Shown here piece after piece: positions 1 through 11,651 of a DNA stretch of 64,000 bases. Each line of letters opens with the position of its first letter. Position 1 is the first letter of the stretch. A program made the translations under genes and the position numbers. The DNA is from Emergomyces orientalis (taxonomy: Eukaryota; Ascomycota; Eurotiomycetes; Onygenales; Ajellomycetaceae): positions 585,113-649,112 of the forward strand of contig MOWL01000026.1 in the NCBI GenBank assembly GCA_002110485.1, in the 5' to 3' direction. Below the pieces are notes generated by a model, which was not told the DNA's origin, did no database searches, and was given only the letters and a program-made list of their open reading frames with translations.

Positions 1-833
1 TGTCTTTTGTTCCAACTGCCATTTTCACATATCTATCATGCTGTTAACCATCTCAAGCCATTTCCTTTGCCTTCCTTCATTTCCTACTTGATCTAAAACT
101 GGAAGAGCAAAGCCACAAAATGTGGAAAAATTTGGTCAAAACGGAAATTGCGTTTCGTCCGTTCGTTCTTATCAAATTCAACTCATCAACCTCTGGTCCT
201 CGTCATCGTCCTGTCAAAGATTTTTGCAAAATTTCATCCCGTCTATTCGCCATTTATCCCAGATTAAATAATGTCATCATATGCATGCATCCACACATAT
301 ACCGAGACATGTATTCACGCCATTTCAATACCAATATTCATATGCATATTCACTTTCCATTAATCTATATATATATCATAGTTTTCATCATTCATACTTA
401 ATATATTCGTTCACTATTCGCCCTATTCTTTACACTTACCGTATGTGTGAGAAAGCCCAAGCGGGGTGTGGAAGGGACATACAGACATGTACACACATGT
501 ACGTTGATGATTATTGATGATTATTAATTTCAAGAAAATGTGGAACGGGAATAAATAGAAGCAGCATTCCTAATCTTGTTCTTCAATTAGCCTCCAAACT
601 CCCTTCGCTGAGTTTGAAATTTTCAGTTGCGGTTTTCTATCTTTGTTATACATGACAAACAGAACCCCTTTCCGAAGCCAACGTGCAAGCCAAATTGCCA
701 GAAGTTAACAAAGATAAAATACGAACGGAGGGGACAGAAAGAAAACAAAAGAGAAAAAATAGGTGAAAAACCATGTTATATCATACACACCACCACCCCT
801 CTGAAAAAGAAATTGCAAAAATAAATCACCCGT
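1..833. other. Intergenic, no gene seen
   Basis: This AT-rich stretch holds only short open frames of low complexity with no recognisable product. The stretch nearest 833 is the 3' flank of the RSC subunit gene, which ends at 834 on the minus strand. I see no RNA gene or repeat here. Confidence 0.6.
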
Positions 834-3800
834 TTAAAAGGCCACCCCTCCGCTTCCCGCCGCTAGGTTTACAACGGGCACCCCTCCGGTTTCCCTAACA
901 TTCAACCTGCCCCTCGCCGCATCCTCCTTCCCCTTTTCTGTCAAGGTCCTCCTATACCTCTCTTCGTCCGCCTCCTTAACCTTCACAGCACCCTCCTCTC
1001 CGTAAAGCGCCTGGTACCAATCCTTATCAGCCCTCTTCATCTGCGCAACCGCCATCATCAACGCGAGCTCAGAGAGCGTTTTCCGATCAGCTGTTGCGAG
1101 GGTATCCTTTTCGGTGTGGATGTTATCATTACCGCGTGTTTGATTGGAAGCAGAGGTCTTCAGCCGCTTCGCAGCCTTCTCCTTCTGCATTTCTTCCCTC
1201 TCAGACCTCTTCTTCTCAATCAGCTTCGCTCTCTCCTCCTTCGCTGCAAGATAGCGCAGTGAATGCCCCAACCCCGTCTGCTCAACTGGTGGCACTACAT
1301 CCAGCGGCGGACTCGTGAAGAACAGTACACGCCCCTCCTCGTCGCAGTGGAATTGTCGGCGGATATCCTCTGGGATAGCCGCGTTGGCGTTATCGCTTAG
1401 AATAAACGTTTCAACTGGTCTGGGCGCTTTTGGGTTGTAAATGTTTGGTGGGAGGTGCGGTTGCGGTTGGGGTTGGGGTTGGGCCTGTGATTGTTGCTGG
1501 AGGTGGGGCTGAGGGCTGGGATGGGGATGGGGATGATAGCGGCTGGCTTGATAAGAAGGAAAGTTGTGTGGGGCGGAGTATGGTTGTGGCGGTGGGGGTT
1601 GTTGGTAGATTGGGACGGGTTGCGGGGTCTGGGCTGCAAATGGGGCCCCCGGGCGGTGGTTTGGGTATCCCGCGGGGTATACGGGGGTGGCAGCTGGCGG
1701 GGTAGCTGATGGGGGAGGGAATGGTTGTTGCATGCGTGTTAGTGTGATGGGTGGTTGGGGAGCAGATGCGGTGGGAACATGTGGAGTTGGTTGGCCTGGT
1801 GAGCGGGCTGATAAGGAAGGTAAGGGACTGGCGCTCATGCGATAGTCGCCTTGGCTATCGATGCTCTGGCGGGTCGGAGCGCGATTTACAGACATTTGAC
1901 GCTGGGGCGCTACGGGTGCGACTGGGGGCGCTGGGAGTTGTGGAGGCGGCGATGGGGTGGGCTCTGGGGGTGGGGATTCCTAAACAATGAAAATACGTGT
2001 CAATATTGTTGTTTACCTATATACGGCTGATATGAGAGATGGAAATTAACGCTTACATTTTCCTCTCTTGGTCGGCGGTGTACTGCTCCCACAATCGGTG
2101 GCGCATTCTCTGCACCCCACGTCGGTTTAGGTACATCATCAAATTCTTTTGCGTCTTCCTTCAGCAAATGTTTGATCGGGCTAGGAATTTTCTTGATCTT
2201 CCGAGGCGCATCAAAAAGATCCATCTCGTAGTCCTTCTCTCTAACTTCATCGGGCAGACAACTTGCCCAGGTTTTGATCTTATTGAGTTTATGCTTTTCT
2301 TCGTTGTACCGTGCTTCACACACATAAACTTGTTTGTCTGGCGCCAGTCCTCGTGGTCTACCACGGTTATAGCGGGTGAAGAACATGACAAAGCATCGAT
2401 CGACAACTTCCCCGATCCTGTGATCTCGATACTGGCCGGTCTTCACGACTTCGTTGGGGTAAAAGTGTTTCTCGTACTGGTGGACTGTTTGTTCCGGGCG
2501 GTAGTACCAACAGGCATTAACCCATTTCTGCCCCTCCGCGTCCTGCCAGGTCCGGTAAATCTGTGCAACTATCGGCTTTGTCACATCGTTCGGGTTTTGA
2601 ATATGTACCCAGTCACCGACTTTCCAAAGTTCGCCCTTATGTAATATACCATTTGGTAATGGCAGCCGTCCATCTTCCATCAGGTACTCGCTATCTGGCT
2701 TTTTCTTCTCCTGATCAGCCAGCTTATGTGCCTCCGACTGCAAATCGGCAGCATCCTTGTATATTTGGCTGTCCACTTGGTTATATGCTTTCGCATTGTT
2801 AAACATAAGGTCCATATCTTTCATAAAATGGTCAACAGAATTGTACTTCTTCCTCTTGGATTTCCTTTTGATAAGGTCGATTGCCATGGGGTCCTTGATC
2901 TCCGAGAAATAATCGGGATAGGCAGCCTTGTCAGGTAGCCGCTCAAAATGGCGCACCTTCAGCTGCCCTGTGGAATCCTTAAATTTGCGTATTCCCTTCA
3001 AGACAGCCTTGATCCGCGCCTCCATCGGGGTATCAACTCGAGGCGGGCGGCCACGCTTTTTCCGCAGCTCGGGGTCGTTTATTTTATTCGGATCATCTTT
3101 CGCGCCACTTTCTCTTTTGGAGGATCCACGTGCAGGTCGTTTCCGTCTGCGACGGCCAGCTTCATCATCTGAGTCCTCAATCTCGTCATCTTCCTCGTCA
3201 TCTTCCTCGTCCTCATCCTCCTCTTCCTCGACTGGAAGAGGGTCTGCCTCAGGAATTTCTCCTAGGTCCGGAAGCTCCGCTGTCTCCGAAGGAATTATCC
3301 CTTGTTCGACAAGCTTACGGAATTCAGAAATAAAGACGTCCTAAATTTTGGCAAAAGAAGACACATTAACATCTTTAACACTCAGTTTTATTGTAGGGAT
3401 AGTTAGGGGTGGAGTGGAGCTACAAACCTTGATAACTAGCGCATCTTCGTACGCTTGGGATTTAGGGCGGTTATATGTCTGTGCGTTGTGGGGAATCTGG
3501 ATAGAAAGCGCATTGGAAAATTAGGGCGAGGTCCATCTACGGATACCCTGAGAGCAAATCGATAGCTACGGCAAAATACTTACCAACGCACAATCTCTTA
3601 CGAACTCTGCAAAATCAGTGTAAGATTTATTCTTGATCTTTTGTTTTAGAACACTAAGGGCCATGGGTTCTTTGATGACATCGTAGTAGTCCGGGACATT
3701 GCGCTTGTTGACGCTGCGATGGAAGAGGCGCGAAGGGTCGTATCCGCTATTTAGTTTTCAAGTTAGCTTTCAAAGGAGGACTAAAAATGATAGGAGCGGG

Positions 3801-4161
3801 AATATGGGAACGGGCGCATATCATACTCCGGCTCCCGATAATCGTAGATTGCCAGGACAACATCGAACATAGCTCTCCATTGTTCATCCGTTACCTGGTT
3901 TGCAGGGTTGCTTCCTTCATTTTGTTTTGAAACTGTCTCCGTTGTCGTTAGGGGTTGTGGGGTTTCCGGTGGCTGTGAAGTTTGTACGGGTTGCGAAGGT
4001 TGTGACTGTTGTTCTGCTGACTCATCGAGTTGGTTGGCCTGTTCTGAAAGCTGCTGAATGAGATCAGCACCCTGATGGGGCTCAGTCTCAGTCTCCGCCG
4101 CGGGGGCGGAGGCGGAGGTGGAGGTGGGTTGGGGCTCCAACCCAGCGCTCTCCTCTGTCAT
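834..4161 (-). CDS. RSC1: RSC chromatin-remodelling complex subunit Rsc1/Rsc2 (tandem bromodomain, AT-hook, BAH)
   Basis: Five exons by my reading: 4161-3827, 3746-3584, 3496-3428, 3340-2057 and 1979-834, giving 998 codons. An N-terminal Gln/Pro/Glu-rich tail precedes bromodomain 1 (about residues 85-190, with YDPSRLFHR and IPHNAQTYN). An acidic Glu/Asp tract follows, then an AT-hook-like KKRGRPPR near residue 285, bromodomain 2 (about 295-405, with NNAKAYNQ) and a BAH domain (about 425-560, with VGDWVHIQNP and ACWYYRPEQT). The C-terminus is Pro/Gln-rich and low complexity. This order matches yeast Rsc1/Rsc2, non-catalytic subunits of the nuclear SWI/SNF-type RSC remodeller that bind acetylated histones; yeast Rsc1 is about 930 residues. 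An in-frame ATG at 4218 would add 19 residues; I prefer 4161. It is divergent from OTU1. The Rsc1 versus Rsc2 label is arbitrary because filamentous fungi usually have one such gene. Confidence 0.93.
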
Positions 4162-4796
4162 GGCGAGAGGGCGTGACCAATCAATTGATGTAGTGTTGTG
4201 GTGTATAGCAAATAGCAATACACTTAAGGGGGTTGTGGTATATACGCCGAGAAATAAGGAGTACCGTAATCTGAGCTCGTAGCCAGCACTGCGTGTGTGA
4301 TGCCTCCTGTTGGCGACAGTGAGGTTATTTGATGTTTATCTCTAAAGTTTCATGGGGTTAGGAAAGACCAGAAGATCCTGGTCGGATATATGTTGTTCCG
4401 AGGCCCGCTAAGCTTTGGTTAAGCGATATACGCAAAGCGCCAAGCGCCAGGTCCTCTCGGTAATGACGCTATTGGGGGACAATATCAAGCACCATGAGGG
4501 GAAGATGAAACAAGACTTCTCTTTGTTTGCTTCATTGGCTCTGTTACCACGCCAGTCTCTTAAATCATTCACTGCGCTCATTGAGAAACGCGGAAGTTAT
4601 TCATTGTTTTCGTCGTACTGACTCCGTCTGCGGTGCATCGTTAACTTTACATGAAGTTAGGTGATCGGGAAACTTGTTATTTATATACATATATCTAACA
4701 TATCTTTTCATATCGCATGCCTTTATCTCAAAGCTGATTTCGTCCCCATATATTTCATAAGGCACCATTATATCCATATTCAGTCTGGTTCGGACG
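4162..4796. promoter_or_regulatory. Divergent promoter region between RSC1 and OTU1
   Basis: This 635 bp gap lies between two divergent start codons (RSC subunit leftward at 4161, OTU1 rightward at 4797). It must hold both 5' UTRs and promoters. I see no convincing gene or named motif in it. Confidence 0.5.
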
Positions 4797-5879
4797 ATGA
4801 GAATCCGCATCCGTGGCCCGGGTGGCCAGTCTACAATTTCCCTCCATGAAAACGCCACCATCCACGACCTCCAAACCCAGATCAGCCAGGAAACGGCACT
4901 GTCGTCGTACGATATCAAGTATGGCTACCCTCCTAAACCACTTGGTCTCGACCAGCTCGACCCAACCCGGCTGATCGCAGAAATTGGCACGAATCTGGAT
5001 GGAGAGCAACTAATTATTAGCAAGAAGGCGACCGAGCCTGCGATGGACAATCGGGTCAGCTTAAGCCAGCAACAACAGCAACACCGGTCATTTACAACTG
5101 ATATTACCAGTCAAAGAGATTCGAATAGAGCTTCGCGGACAACTCAACTAGCGCAGAGAGATATCTCGAAACCACTATCATTGGCCCGTAAGCACAACAA
5201 CGCCGTTGAAAATGATCCACCCGAAATACCCTCGCCGGAACACGGTGGCACAGTTGTCCTCCGCATAATGCCCGATGACAATTCTTGCCTCTTCCGAGCA
5301 GTTAGCAGCGCAGTGATTGGTGCAATGGATGCAATGACCGAGCTGCGCTCGATAGTTGCGCAAACAATACAAGAACAACCAGATGTGTATTCGGCAGCAG
5401 TGCTAGAAAAATCACCAGACGACTACTGCCGATGGATCCAGACGGAGGACTCATGGGGCGGTGGGATCGAATTAAGCATACTGAGCAAACACTTCGACAT
5501 CGAGATCTGCTCGATAGATGTACAGTCCCTGCGCGTTGACCGCTTCAACGAGGGCCAGCCGACACGGTGTATTGTGGTGTACTCGGGCATCCACTACGAC
5601 ACCATCGCCCTTTCCCCGTCGGACGAACCGTATACCCATGCCTATGCGCCGCCGGAATTCGACACGAAGATATTCGACGCGGCGGACCCTGTTATCTTGG
5701 AGCGAGCGGTGGCGCTATGCAAGATCCTACAGGGTAAGCACTATTTTACAGACACAGCGTCGTTTCAGATACGATGTAACACCTGTGGGGGCCAGTTTGT
5801 GGGCGAGAGAGGTGCTACTCAACACGCTACAGAAACCGGGCATTATGACTTTGGCGAAGCGTCTGAACGGCATGGTTGA
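4797..5879 (+). CDS. OTU1: Ubiquitin thioesterase OTU1 (Yod1-like OTU deubiquitinase)
   Basis: A single-exon gene of 360 codons, ATG at 4797 and TGA at 5877-5879. The N-terminal 75 residues are a UBX/ubiquitin-like domain (starts MRIRIRGPGG, contains YGYPPKPLG). A Gln-rich linker leads to an OTU cysteine-protease domain from about residue 150. The catalytic site is MPDDNSCLFRA, with Asp161 and nucleophile Cys164; the C-terminal histidine lies in SGIHYD (His267). A C2H2 zinc finger ends the protein (Cys327, Cys330, His343, His349). This is the Otu1/YOD1 layout: a Cdc48/p97 partner that trims ubiquitin chains during ER-associated degradation. It is somewhat longer than yeast Otu1 (about 300 residues) because of the linker. 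All key residues are present. Confidence 0.95.
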   Translation: MRIRIRGPGGQSTISLHENATIHDLQTQISQETALSSYDIKYGYPPKPLGLDQLDPTRLIAEIGTNLDGEQLIISKKATEPAMDNRVSLSQQQQQHRSFTTDITSQRDSNRASRTTQLAQRDISKPLSLARKHNNAVENDPPEIPSPEHGGTVVLRIMPDDNSCLFRAVSSAVIGAMDAMTELRSIVAQTIQEQPDVYSAAVLEKSPDDYCRWIQTEDSWGGGIELSILSKHFDIEICSIDVQSLRVDRFNEGQPTRCIVVYSGIHYDTIALSPSDEPYTHAYAPPEFDTKIFDAADPVILERAVALCKILQGKHYFTDTASFQIRCNTCGGQFVGERGATQHATETGHYDFGEASERHG

Positions 5880-7131
5880 TGGCAATCTAATTACTACCCA
5901 TCACACTAACCATCTATGAGAAGAATTGTTATTTAATGCAATATTCCACCCATGGCATGTTCGTGAACCAACTTGTCTGATCGGATTTGAAGCATTGTTT
6001 TTGTTTGTATTTTACTTTAACGCTCATCTATAAACGTCAACACATAGGGAAAAAATATTTTTATCTCCATAATGTGGCCTGTGGGAAGAAGGTACTGACA
6101 ATATTATTATCCCCAAACATATCTATCTATCTCGTGCCATCACAGCTTGGCCCCTTTTATTCGGCGGATACGAACTTTGTATTCGACACACTCGCGTACA
6201 CCATTTTTGTAGTTGGGTCTGCCTGCACCTTTGGTATGTATAGACATCTAGCAAAAGCAGGAGAGAACAAGAAAGCCGCCGACACTTGGAAACAGGTCTA
6301 AAGAAAGACACTTCAATTGCAGCGGACGATGAAGAAACCTGGCTCAATCCCCCGTCTGATTTTGGAACTTGTTATTGTACCAGCCTCACTACCAGATCAT
6401 TATTGTGATAGAAGCGGCCTGGAAAAATTCGTGATACATCTAAAGTTTCCTGACTCATCACGCAGTATGTTCATCGCTGGGATGTTAGTGGATGGTAAAA
6501 TCCCTTCATTGGTTGTCTTGGCTTTTACTTTCTATCTCCGTTCTTTTTCTTTTTGTTTCGAATGCCCCAAGTGCATGCATGTATGAAATCGATCTTAGCA
6601 GTATGGCGTGGGCAGGACTGTGTTCTAGTGTTTCATTTTTCCGTGTGTTCATTTCGCGTCCTTCATTTGACAGCTGCATCTGCAAATATAAACCACTCTT
6701 TTCGCTTTCACGCAGGCTTTATTCCATCAATTTCGTAGGATACTGCAGAGCCATTCCATGAAGTGAGGTTAAATTGCTCTAGTTCTCAAAATTTGCACCT
6801 GCCCAATACAACACTAGTCACATGGGCTGCGAGAAAATATTTTCCAACGACGGATCAGAGCTTTTTGGTGGATTGGAAAAAGAGGCAGATGGAACACATG
6901 GGGCGATCTCCGTACAACGCACACTGAAATTGTTCAACGCTAGTTTATTTGCGAACTAGCTACGCTACCAAGGAAGAAAGAATAAATGGAAGTACATATC
7001 TGCCTGTGCGCGCCACCTTTTTGCCTAGGAATGAGAAGTAAGAAACCAACAACCTCTCGAATGCTTTTATCACAATCATAACCAGGGCTTCTGGGGCCTG
7101 GGAAAGGGAGTCGAATCTGAAGTGAACGGGC
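5880..7131. other. Intergenic between OTU1 and glutamyl-tRNA synthetase
   Basis: About 1.25 kb with no clear gene, apart from a possible small coding exon at 6146-6301 (listed separately). The remainder is AT-rich with short random frames and contains the 3' flanks of two convergent genes. Confidence 0.5.
6146..6301 (+). CDS. Possible terminal exon of a small single-pass membrane protein (unrecognised)
   Basis: After a plausible acceptor (CATCACAG at 6138-6145) an open frame of 51 codons runs to TAA at 6299-6301. It encodes a hydrophobic stretch (FDTLAYTIFVVGSACTFGMY) followed by a basic, Lys-rich tail. The size, single membrane segment and charged tail recall small mitochondrial inner-membrane subunits, but I cannot match it to a family. 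I did not find a convincing first exon, although a donor-like GTACTGAC with an open frame before it lies near 6091. It may be noise. Confidence 0.22.
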   Translation, partial: LGPFYSADTNFVFDTLAYTIFVVGSACTFGMYRHLAKAGENKKAADTWKQV

Positions 7132-9318
7132 TCACCCAGTTTTACCCGTTGGGATACTGAAGAGAACAGCGGGTAACCCGTCTCGAAATGCTCTGTCAAC
7201 ACGATAGTAACCCTTACGCTCGAACTGGATGATATCATCCTCGGCAAGCTCTGCGACGTTGCAATCTGCCCAGGCATGAGACCGGAACTCAGACTTCCAA
7301 TTGACGTACGGAAGGATATCGTCATCTTTTTCCAGCTTCTCCTTTGTAATTATGTGATCAAAATCCACTAGTTCGACCGGCACGAGGGGTTGATCTTCGG
7401 ATAACCATGTTACTTTTTTTTCGGTTTTCTTGACGTCTCCAGCCAAATGAAGATCTAATTCTAGACTTGAAACTCGGTTTGTCTGCTGGTCTCGAACAAT
7501 TCGGCGAACAATGGCGTTTCCCCAATTCATCAAGGTTATTTCCTCATTCTCTTTAAATGAAGCCGCGTCTTCTTGATCAAAGTAGATGTTGCTACTATAC
7601 ACAACGCGTTTATTACCGAGGGAAGGGTTCTTTGTGTGTTTGGGTCTCTCTTCCGCAACCGCAGCAGCCAACGCTCCATGGACTGCAGCAATCACTACGT
7701 TTTCCCTCAAAACAGCTGTAAAACGCGGAGCAGTAGGGTCGATGAACTTTTTGTTTGTAGCCCACAAGGATGTCCAATCAAGGTTAACCACATTTCTACT
7801 AGGGCCTTGCTTCAAAACGAATTCGCGAAGAGCAGGAATGGTCATGCCTCGTCTTCGAAGGCCGCGAACGGTTGGCATTCTAGGGTCATCCCAACCCCAG
7901 ACGGCACCTTTTTCAACCAAAACCCCAAGCTTTCTCTTGGAAAGTACAGTCCGCACGAAATTCATCCTTGAGAAGTCCCAGATTGTCACATCACGAAGAT
8001 CCAAGGCCTTCTGAATCCATATGTATTGCGGGTTCCTATCTCGGTATTCATTGGTTCGAAGAGCGTACGTAACACCCTCAATAGAGTCCAGAATAGGTGC
8101 ACAAAAGTCATACGTAGGGTATATTTTCCAAAGATCTCCAGTTCGGTGATGAGGCTGTGAGTTACACCGATAGATGACAGGATCACGCAGTGCTTTATTG
8201 GGATTTTCGACTGATATTTTCGCACGAATGCACCATCCTTGACCGGCACCAGACTTCATTTCTTCAAAACGAGCCAAACTATTTTCCACGCTCATATCTC
8301 GGCGCTTGCTCGCGATGCCTTCGCGTCTCTCACTATTCATGGTATCTTTGTCTGTGTCGTCGGCATAGGCAGCCCCACTGGAAATGAGTTTCACGCACAA
8401 CTCATACATGAGCTGAAAATTGTCGCTCGAATAGGTTACTTTTTCAGGGGTTATCCCAAGCAACCCGAGATCGTGCAGTATCGCATCTTGGAATTCCGCG
8501 TTTTCTTTCGACGGGTTGGTGTCGTCAAAGCGACATAGCAGCGTTCCTCCAGGCTTTTTGTGGGCAAAATAATCATTGAGCAATGCAGCTTTTGCATGCC
8601 CTATATGGAGATAACCGGACGGTTCAGGCGGGAATCGCGTCACGATACCTTCTATGTCCAAGCCAATATCATAGCTTCCACCAGCAGCACTCCCAGCAAC
8701 TCGTTTCTGGCGAGCAGGGGCATTGAGGTCAAAGATAACTTGGCTAATCCAGGGATTGGTGAATTCGATATGAGCAAACCAACGCCCCACGTTCCCACCT
8801 TGTCTTTTAATAGTGGACATTAGCACCTTGTTTCCCCGTATTACTCCCCAGACAACTATATCGGCAAGGCCCATAGAGTACCCAACGATATAGGAGCGCA
8901 GAGTAAGATGATGCTCCAGTTCTGAAAGAGGCTTATTTACAGCCTTGAAGTCGGATGGCACCAAATCAAGGGATCGGCCGACCCATTCCAACACCTAATT
9001 AGAGCAGTCTCAAGCCATGTTCACTTCACAAGCGTAACTCCACCCAATTACTGTAGGTTTACTAACCAGGTCTTTGTCACCCGCTTGAAGCACATCGAAC
9101 TTCTCCCGGAGATAGCCCAATACAGCGTGGTTATAGACGATGTTCCCATCTTGACAATCGAGTTTAAGGAATCCTTTGGTGGGCCCAACAGCGTCCACAT
9201 CTTCATACACAGTCTCAACTGAATTGGCGGCGTTTTCTATGTTCGCAAATGTTGCGGCAAGAATGGCTGGCAGTAAAAGGGCGTGATTTGCCTTTGAAGC
9301 AATAGTGAGAATGGCCAT
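7132..9318 (-). CDS. GUS1: Cytosolic glutamyl-tRNA synthetase (class I)
   Basis: Two exons, 9318-9067 and 8994-7132, joined across a 72 bp GTTAGT...TAG intron, give 704 residues. The first about 180 residues form a GST-like N-terminal domain typical of eukaryotic GluRS, which in yeast docks on Arc1. The class I catalytic core follows: TRFPPEPSGYLHIGHAKAAL with HIGH at about 214-217, and the KMSKS-equivalent LSKRK at about 435-439. A beta-barrel anticodon-binding region makes up the C-terminus. The enzyme charges tRNA-Glu with glutamate in the cytosol. The length matches yeast Gus1 (about 708-724). The archaeal/eukaryotic type core (HIGHAKAALLN, RFDDTNP) distinguishes it from the mitochondrial bacterial-type enzyme. 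It is divergent from the Osh gene across 282 bp. Confidence 0.95.
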
Positions 9319-9600
9319 TCTCGGTATTGAAGTGTTCTACAGCAGTTACAATAGAAACTTTGTAAGAAGCTGTTTGGGCAAAGTGAAGTTGGGGAATGTT
9401 TAAGGCGAATGAGGGGTGGCAGCTTGTGTGAGTCAGCCCCGGTACTAGCCCCGAAGCAGAGCCCAGCTATTACTCAGGTAGTTACCGTCAGTGACCTCAC
9501 TCGCCTCTCACACCTTTCGAATTTCGGTACAACCATTTTCGCAAACCGCTGCCGTCTTCTTCCGCCTGAGAGATCTCACCAACTAATCGGCCACCATTCC
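9319..9600. promoter_or_regulatory. Short bidirectional promoter, GUS1 / OSH gene
   Basis: Only 282 bp separate the two divergent start codons (9318 leftward, 9601 rightward), so both genes must share this promoter. I identify no named motif with confidence. Confidence 0.45.
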
Positions 9601-11651
9601 ATGGCGTCCTCGTCCTCGGGCGCCTCCTCCGTGTTCGATCCCCCCAAACCCCCGTCCTCCATCGGCTCCGCCATGTCCAACAACCACGACGGAGCAGTAG
9701 CGTCACTTGGCAGCACCACGGCTACTACTGTTTCTTCCGCCGCTCCCGAAAAAGCTCCAGATGATTCGTCGAAGTTGAAGACATTCCTGGGGATACTGAG
9801 GCAGTAAGTTCCAGCTGTTTGACCTGGTGGGGGCCGGAGGGGAACGGGGAAAAGGGGAGAGTGGGGGAAGGGGAAGGGGCCGGACAATTTGATGCGACGA
9901 TTTTGATATACCAAGACAACCTACCTGTCAGATTGGCTAATTGGATATTCCCCTCGTTCTTATACATTCAAATAGGTTCATCGGAGTCTCGGATATTGCG
10001 ACTGTTCGTTTTTCTCTACCTGCTCAACTCCTTGAACCAACTCCGAATCTAGGTAGGCCAAGCAATACTTTTTCCTTTCATTTTATATCGGATATATTTT
10101 TGGCTTCATTTAGAACCCTGCTCCTATTCCCCTTTTCGCCAGCTCCAGAACATGCCAGCTGACTGACTGCTTGGCTACTTGCTTATTTATTAATAGAATA
10201 CTGGAATTACCTGGATAGACCAGAGACATTTGTCAGGTACGGCCCCGAAAATACTTATCTAATCTACACAACGAAATGGAGCTCATAACTAATTGACTAC
10301 AACAGCATTGGGAAATCTGATGACCATCTCGGCCGGATGCTGGAAGTCCTGCGGTTTTGGTTTACGAAGGATCTCGTGAGTTGTACAAACGGGAGTTTAA
10401 AAGTTATGATGTTCCGCTATGTATTGCACACACTAAAACGAGACTCAGAAATATATAAAAGGAAAACCCTGCAAACCATATAACTCGGTCTTGGGCGAAT
10501 TTTTCCGGGTGCGTATTTCGACAATCCTGTGACCCCGGGCCTCATTTCCCCTTGCGAAAGATAAAATAGCGCTAATCACATTACTCTAGTGTAACTGGGA
10601 AATAGAAGATACTGAAAACCCAATCACCACCACCGCGCACACCTCCGCCTCCTCCACCGCTTCAGCAACAACTAGCGGTAGCACCGCCGTCGATACCAAT
10701 GGCAGTGAAGAGCAGGTGAAAATATCCTACCTAACCGAACAGACCTCGCACCACCCCCCGGTCTCCGCCTTCTATGTCGACTGCCCCCTACGGGGGATCA
10801 CTGCTCGCGGCTTCGACCAGATCAGCGCCAAATTCACCGGCACCAGCATCCGCGTGACTCCCGGGCAGCACAACCTAGGCATCTTCGTAACCCTGCGGGA
10901 TCGGGACAATGAAGAATACCAACTCACACATCCCGCGGCGCATTTGGGCGGCTTGCTGCGCGGCACACTCTCCATCACAGTCGCAGACACATGCTTCATC
11001 ACCTGCGCGAAGACACGCATAAAGGCCATCTTGCAGTACCTCGATGAGGGTTGGATAGGTAAAACACAGAATAGAGTTGTTGGCGTCATCTTCCGCTACG
11101 ACCCGGAGAACGACATCAAGTCTAGAATCAAGGATGTACCTGAAATGGACATCCTAGCCCGCATTGAAGGCTGCTGGCATGAGAAGATCTATTACACCCT
11201 AACCACCACTGGATCCAGTAAATGCAGCGCACCCAAGGAAAAAGACAAGGATAAGGACAAGGAAAAAGATAAGGATAGAGAAAAGCACCTCCTTATCGAC
11301 ATCGCGCCCCTCTTCCCAGTCTCCAAACTCGTCCCACCAGACAACCAACAGCTACCAAACGAATCGCGCAAGTTTTGGTCCCGCGTTACTGCCGCTATTG
11401 GCGAAAAGCAGTACAGTCTTGCGACGAAACTGAAGCAAGAGTTGGAGGAGCAACAGAGGATGTTGGCTTCTGCTAGGAAGGAAAGGAATGAGGAGTGGAA
11501 GCCGCGCTTTTTTACCGTGCCGATTGCGTCGTCGGGGAAGCCGGAGCTTACTGTAGAAGGGGAGAAGGTGCTTATGGGTTTGCACGAGGGAAATTTCAGG
11601 CTTGAGGGGATTGGGGAAGCTGGGAGTGGGGATGTGACGGGCAGTGCGTAG
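9601..11651 (+). CDS. Oxysterol-binding protein-related lipid-transfer protein (short Osh family)
   Basis: Six exons: 9601-9803, 9976-10052, 10197-10236, 10306-10375, 10449-10508 and 10590-11651, 503 residues. No PH or ankyrin domain precedes the ORD domain, so it is a short-form Osh protein. Conserved ORD blocks are FSLPAQLLEPTPNLEYWNYL, KGKPCKPYNSVLGEFFR and the family signature EQTSHHPPVSAFY near residues 199-211, whose two histidines bind phosphoinositide phosphate. Such proteins exchange sterol or phosphatidylserine for PI4P at membrane contacts. The EQTSHHPPVSAF form resembles yeast Osh6/Osh7 more than Osh4, so a phosphatidylserine carrier is the best guess, with low certainty. Oddities are a Thr/Ser-rich insert (about 160-190) and a Lys/Asp/Glu run (KEKDKDKDKEKDKDREK) encoded near 11,237-11,285. 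Confidence 0.9.

Noticed and set aside
1430..1709. Gly/Val/Trp-rich plus-strand frames
   Set aside because: They are the antisense of the Pro/Gln-rich C-terminus of the RSC gene.
2039..2644. 201-codon plus-strand frame
   Set aside because: It is antisense to the BAH-domain exon of the RSC gene and has no domain of its own.
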